From an uncultured Lachnospiraceae bacterium (lineage in GTDB: Bacteria; Bacillota; Clostridia; Lachnospirales; Lachnospiraceae), in NCBI GenBank assembly GCA_910583815.1, contig CAJTZB010000123.1, positions 1 to 7,628 on the forward strand: a stretch of 7,628 bases of DNA. Direction: 5' to 3'. A model generated the notes under the pieces. That model did not search any database. It saw nothing but the letters and a program-made list of their open reading frames with translations, and was not told where the DNA came from. The translations under genes were made by a program, and so were the position numbers. Positions 5,955 through 7,628 of this stretch are shown here, piece by piece (the stretch's first letter is position 1; every line of letters starts with the position of its first letter).

Positions 5955-7292
5955 ATGGACTTGTTTGAATATATGAATGAAGTGAAAAAAGAGAAAGAAT
6001 CACCGCTGGCATCGCGCCTCCGTCCGGTAAAGCTGGATGAGGTGGTTGGGCAGCAGCATATTATTGGAAAGGACAAGCTGCTGTATCGTGCAATCAAGGC
6101 AGATAAAATCAGTTCTGTTATTTTTTATGGGCCTCCCGGCACAGGAAAGACAACGCTTGCCAAAGTAATTGCAAACACGACCAGCGCAGAGTTTACACAA
6201 ATCAATGCAACTTCTGCCGGGAAAAAGGATATGGAAGAAGTTATAACAGCAGCGAAAGAACGCCTTGGAATGTACGGAAAAAGGACGATTTTGTTTGTGG
6301 ATGAGATACATCGGTTCAACAAAGGGCAGCAGGATTATCTGCTTCCGTTTGTTGAAGACGGAACAGTAATTTTAATCGGAGCGACAACAGAAAATCCCTA
6401 CTTTGAAGTAAATGGGGCGTTGATTTCACGTTCGATTATTTTTGAACTGAAGCCGCTGCAAAAGGACGATATTAAAGAGCTGCTTCTTCGGGCACTGACC
6501 GACAAGGAACGTGGACTTGGTGCGTATCGCGCGGAAATTACAGAAGAGGCGCTCGACTTCCTGGCTGATATGGCAAATGGGGATGCACGTGCGGCGCTCA
6601 ATGCGATTGAACTTGGGGTGCTGACAACGGAGCGCTCAGATGACGGAATTCTCCATATTACGTTGGAAGTAGCGGCAGAGTGCATACAAAAGAGGGTGCT
6701 GCGTTATGATAAAGACGGAGACAGCCACTATGATACGATTTCGGCATTTATCAAGAGTATGCGTGGTTCTGATCCGGATGCCGCCATCTATTATCTTGCA
6801 AGGATGCTTGCTGCAGGAGAAGAGCCGGCATTTATCGCCAGACGCATTATGATCTGTGCTTCGGAAGATGTTTCCAATGCTGATCCCAATGCGATTGTAG
6901 TGGCAGTCAGTGCAGCACAGGCAGTAGAGCGGCTTGGTATGCCGGAAGCGAGGATTGTGCTGGCGCAGGCAGCGGCTTATGTGGCGTGCGCGCCAAAAAG
7001 CAATTCGGCAATCTGCGCAATTGATAAAGCAATGAAACTTGTAGGGGCGACAAGGACGGAGCCAATACCGCCATATCTGCAGGATGCACATTATAAAGCC
7101 GCAGGAAAACTAGGGCATGGCATTGGCTATGAGTATTCGCATAATTTTAAAAACCACTATTCCGGACAGCCATATCTGCCGGAGAAGCTGCGCGGAACGG
7201 TGTTTTATGAATGTTCTGAGCAAGGTTATGAAAAGCAGCAGAAGGAGTGGCTGAAAAAACTGAAGGAGGAGTGGGAGAGTGGAAAGGAGTAA
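5955..7292 (+). CDS. rarA: Replication-associated recombination protein A (RarA/MgsA AAA+ ATPase)
   Basis: The product has 445 residues, close to the family norm. RarA (YcaJ/MgsA in E. coli, YrvN in Bacillus, Mgs1/WRNIP1 in eukaryotes) is a tetrameric clamp-loader-like ATPase that acts at stalled or gapped replication forks together with single-strand-binding protein. The AAA+ core shows RLRPxxLDEVVGQxH (21-35), Walker A GPPGTGKTT (59-67), Walker B LFVDEIHRF (113-121), sensor 1 GATTENP (142-148), a likely arginine finger in SRS (Arg159), and sensor 2 GDARAALN (209-216, Arg212). The C-terminal MgsA oligomerisation region includes GSDPDAAIYYLARML (271-285), YVACAPKSN (342-350), and the conserved YEYSHNF...YLPEKLRG end (392-414). 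All key residues are present. The start at 5955 is fixed by GAAGGAG seven bases upstream and by the conserved N-terminal MDLF. A small membrane-protein gene follows after three bases. Confidence 0.97.
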   Translation: MDLFEYMNEVKKEKESPLASRLRPVKLDEVVGQQHIIGKDKLLYRAIKADKISSVIFYGPPGTGKTTLAKVIANTTSAEFTQINATSAGKKDMEEVITAAKERLGMYGKRTILFVDEIHRFNKGQQDYLLPFVEDGTVILIGATTENPYFEVNGALISRSIIFELKPLQKDDIKELLLRALTDKERGLGAYRAEITEEALDFLADMANGDARAALNAIELGVLTTERSDDGILHITLEVAAECIQKRVLRYDKDGDSHYDTISAFIKSMRGSDPDAAIYYLARMLAAGEEPAFIARRIMICASEDVSNADPNAIVVAVSAAQAVERLGMPEARIVLAQAAAYVACAPKSNSAICAIDKAMKLVGATRTEPIPPYLQDAHYKAAGKLGHGIGYEYSHNFKNHYSGQPYLPEKLRGTVFYECSEQGYEKQQKEWLKKLKEEWESGKE

Positions 7293-7295
7293 AAC

Positions 7296-7610
7296 ATGAT
7301 AAGAAGAATTATAGCAATAGCAGGTATTGCAGTGCTTGTGCTGCTGTATGGAGCATCCTTTATTCTTGCAATTATGGCGAGGCCGGAAGCGCATCAGATG
7401 TTTATGGCAAGCCTGGTGCTGACAATTTTTATTCCGGTTGTGCTGTGGGCGGCGCTTAAGCTGCATGAGAATGCAAAACAGAAAGATGGCATGACAATGC
7501 ATGAAATGAGAAAATGGAATAAGCGTTTAAAGGCAGGGGAGTCGCCGGAACAGCTCGCCAAAGAAATAGAGGAAAAATATAGGAACGGAGAATTAGATAG
7601 AAAAAAGTAA
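7296..7610 (+). CDS. Small two-helix membrane protein, unknown function
   Basis: The product has 104 residues. Two hydrophobic segments, about residues 4-27 and 35-56, are joined by a short loop (ARPEAHQ), followed by a hydrophilic tail of about 48 residues rich in Lys and Glu that should be helical. With Arg3-Arg4 before the first helix, the positive-inside rule puts both ends in the cytoplasm as a hairpin. I do not recognise a named family. The start is supported by AAAGGAG (7283-7289), located inside the last codons of rarA, six bases before the ATG; only three bases separate the genes, so co-transcription and translational coupling with rarA are likely. The other frame, starting at 7247, overlaps rarA and lacks a coherent domain. 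No terminator is visible in the 18 bases that remain, so the operon may continue. Confidence 0.85.
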   Translation: MIRRIIAIAGIAVLVLLYGASFILAIMARPEAHQMFMASLVLTIFIPVVLWAALKLHENAKQKDGMTMHEMRKWNKRLKAGESPEQLAKEIEEKYRNGELDRKK

Positions 7611-7628
7611 GAAAAATATAATAAAAGC

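Noticed and set aside
6636..7091. Long minus-strand frame opposite rarA (151 codons)
   Set aside because: It lies wholly opposite a well-conserved gene, is rich in Cys, Arg and His as shadow frames often are, and shows no recognisable domain.
7247..7459. + strand 70-codon frame overlapping the end of rarA and the membrane-protein gene
   Set aside because: It is out of frame with both supported genes, and its product has no coherent membrane or domain pattern. The ATG at 7296 has the better-placed RBS and yields a two-helix protein.
7110..7502. Minus-strand frame opposite the rarA end and the small membrane protein (130 codons)
   Set aside because: It has low-complexity His/Cys/Asn/Leu composition, and the + strand genes there have good RBSs and coherent proteins.

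Overview
The window looks like an ordinary chromosomal stretch from a low-to-mid GC Gram-positive anaerobe of the Clostridia, most likely Lachnospiraceae or a close relative. This is an inference. It rests on strong AGGAG-type ribosome binding sites, TG-extended -10 promoters, a DUF4250-type small protein, a class A penicillin-binding protein with a long Cys-containing C-terminal part, and a RarA homologue. All recognisable genes are on the + strand, and the minus-strand reading frames are shadows.

Layout, left to right. (1) Positions 1-228 hold the 3' end of a gene whose product finishes with a SpoIID/LytB-type motif (GHGVGMCQDGA). (2) After 20 bases comes a 428-residue lipoprotein with a Pro/Thr repeat linker and a body I do not recognise; a 16-bp-stem terminator closes this pair. 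(3) A TG-extended promoter near 1695-1723 precedes a possible 10-codon leader ORF and a 61-residue DUF4250-type protein whose ribosome binding site can fold into a small hairpin. (4) A YigZ/IMPACT-family protein follows, with its own TTGACA promoter. (5) A consensus-like promoter at 2857-2885 drives a 937-residue bifunctional penicillin-binding protein, closed by a 10-bp-stem terminator. (6) A perfect 15-bp inverted repeat brackets the promoter of rarA. RarA is followed 3 bases later by a 104-residue two-helix membrane protein, probably in the same transcript.

The genes do not form one pathway. Two or three concern the envelope (SpoIID/LytB-like end, lipoprotein, penicillin-binding protein). 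RarA concerns stalled replication forks. YigZ and DUF4250 are poorly characterised housekeeping-type families. I found no CRISPR array, tRNA, rRNA, transposase or phage gene, and no clear new defence or mobile system. The most unusual signals are regulatory: the inverted repeat around the rarA promoter, and the leader-ORF plus RBS-hairpin arrangement before the DUF4250 gene. The unassigned lipoprotein and the small membrane protein coupled to rarA are the main unknown proteins.
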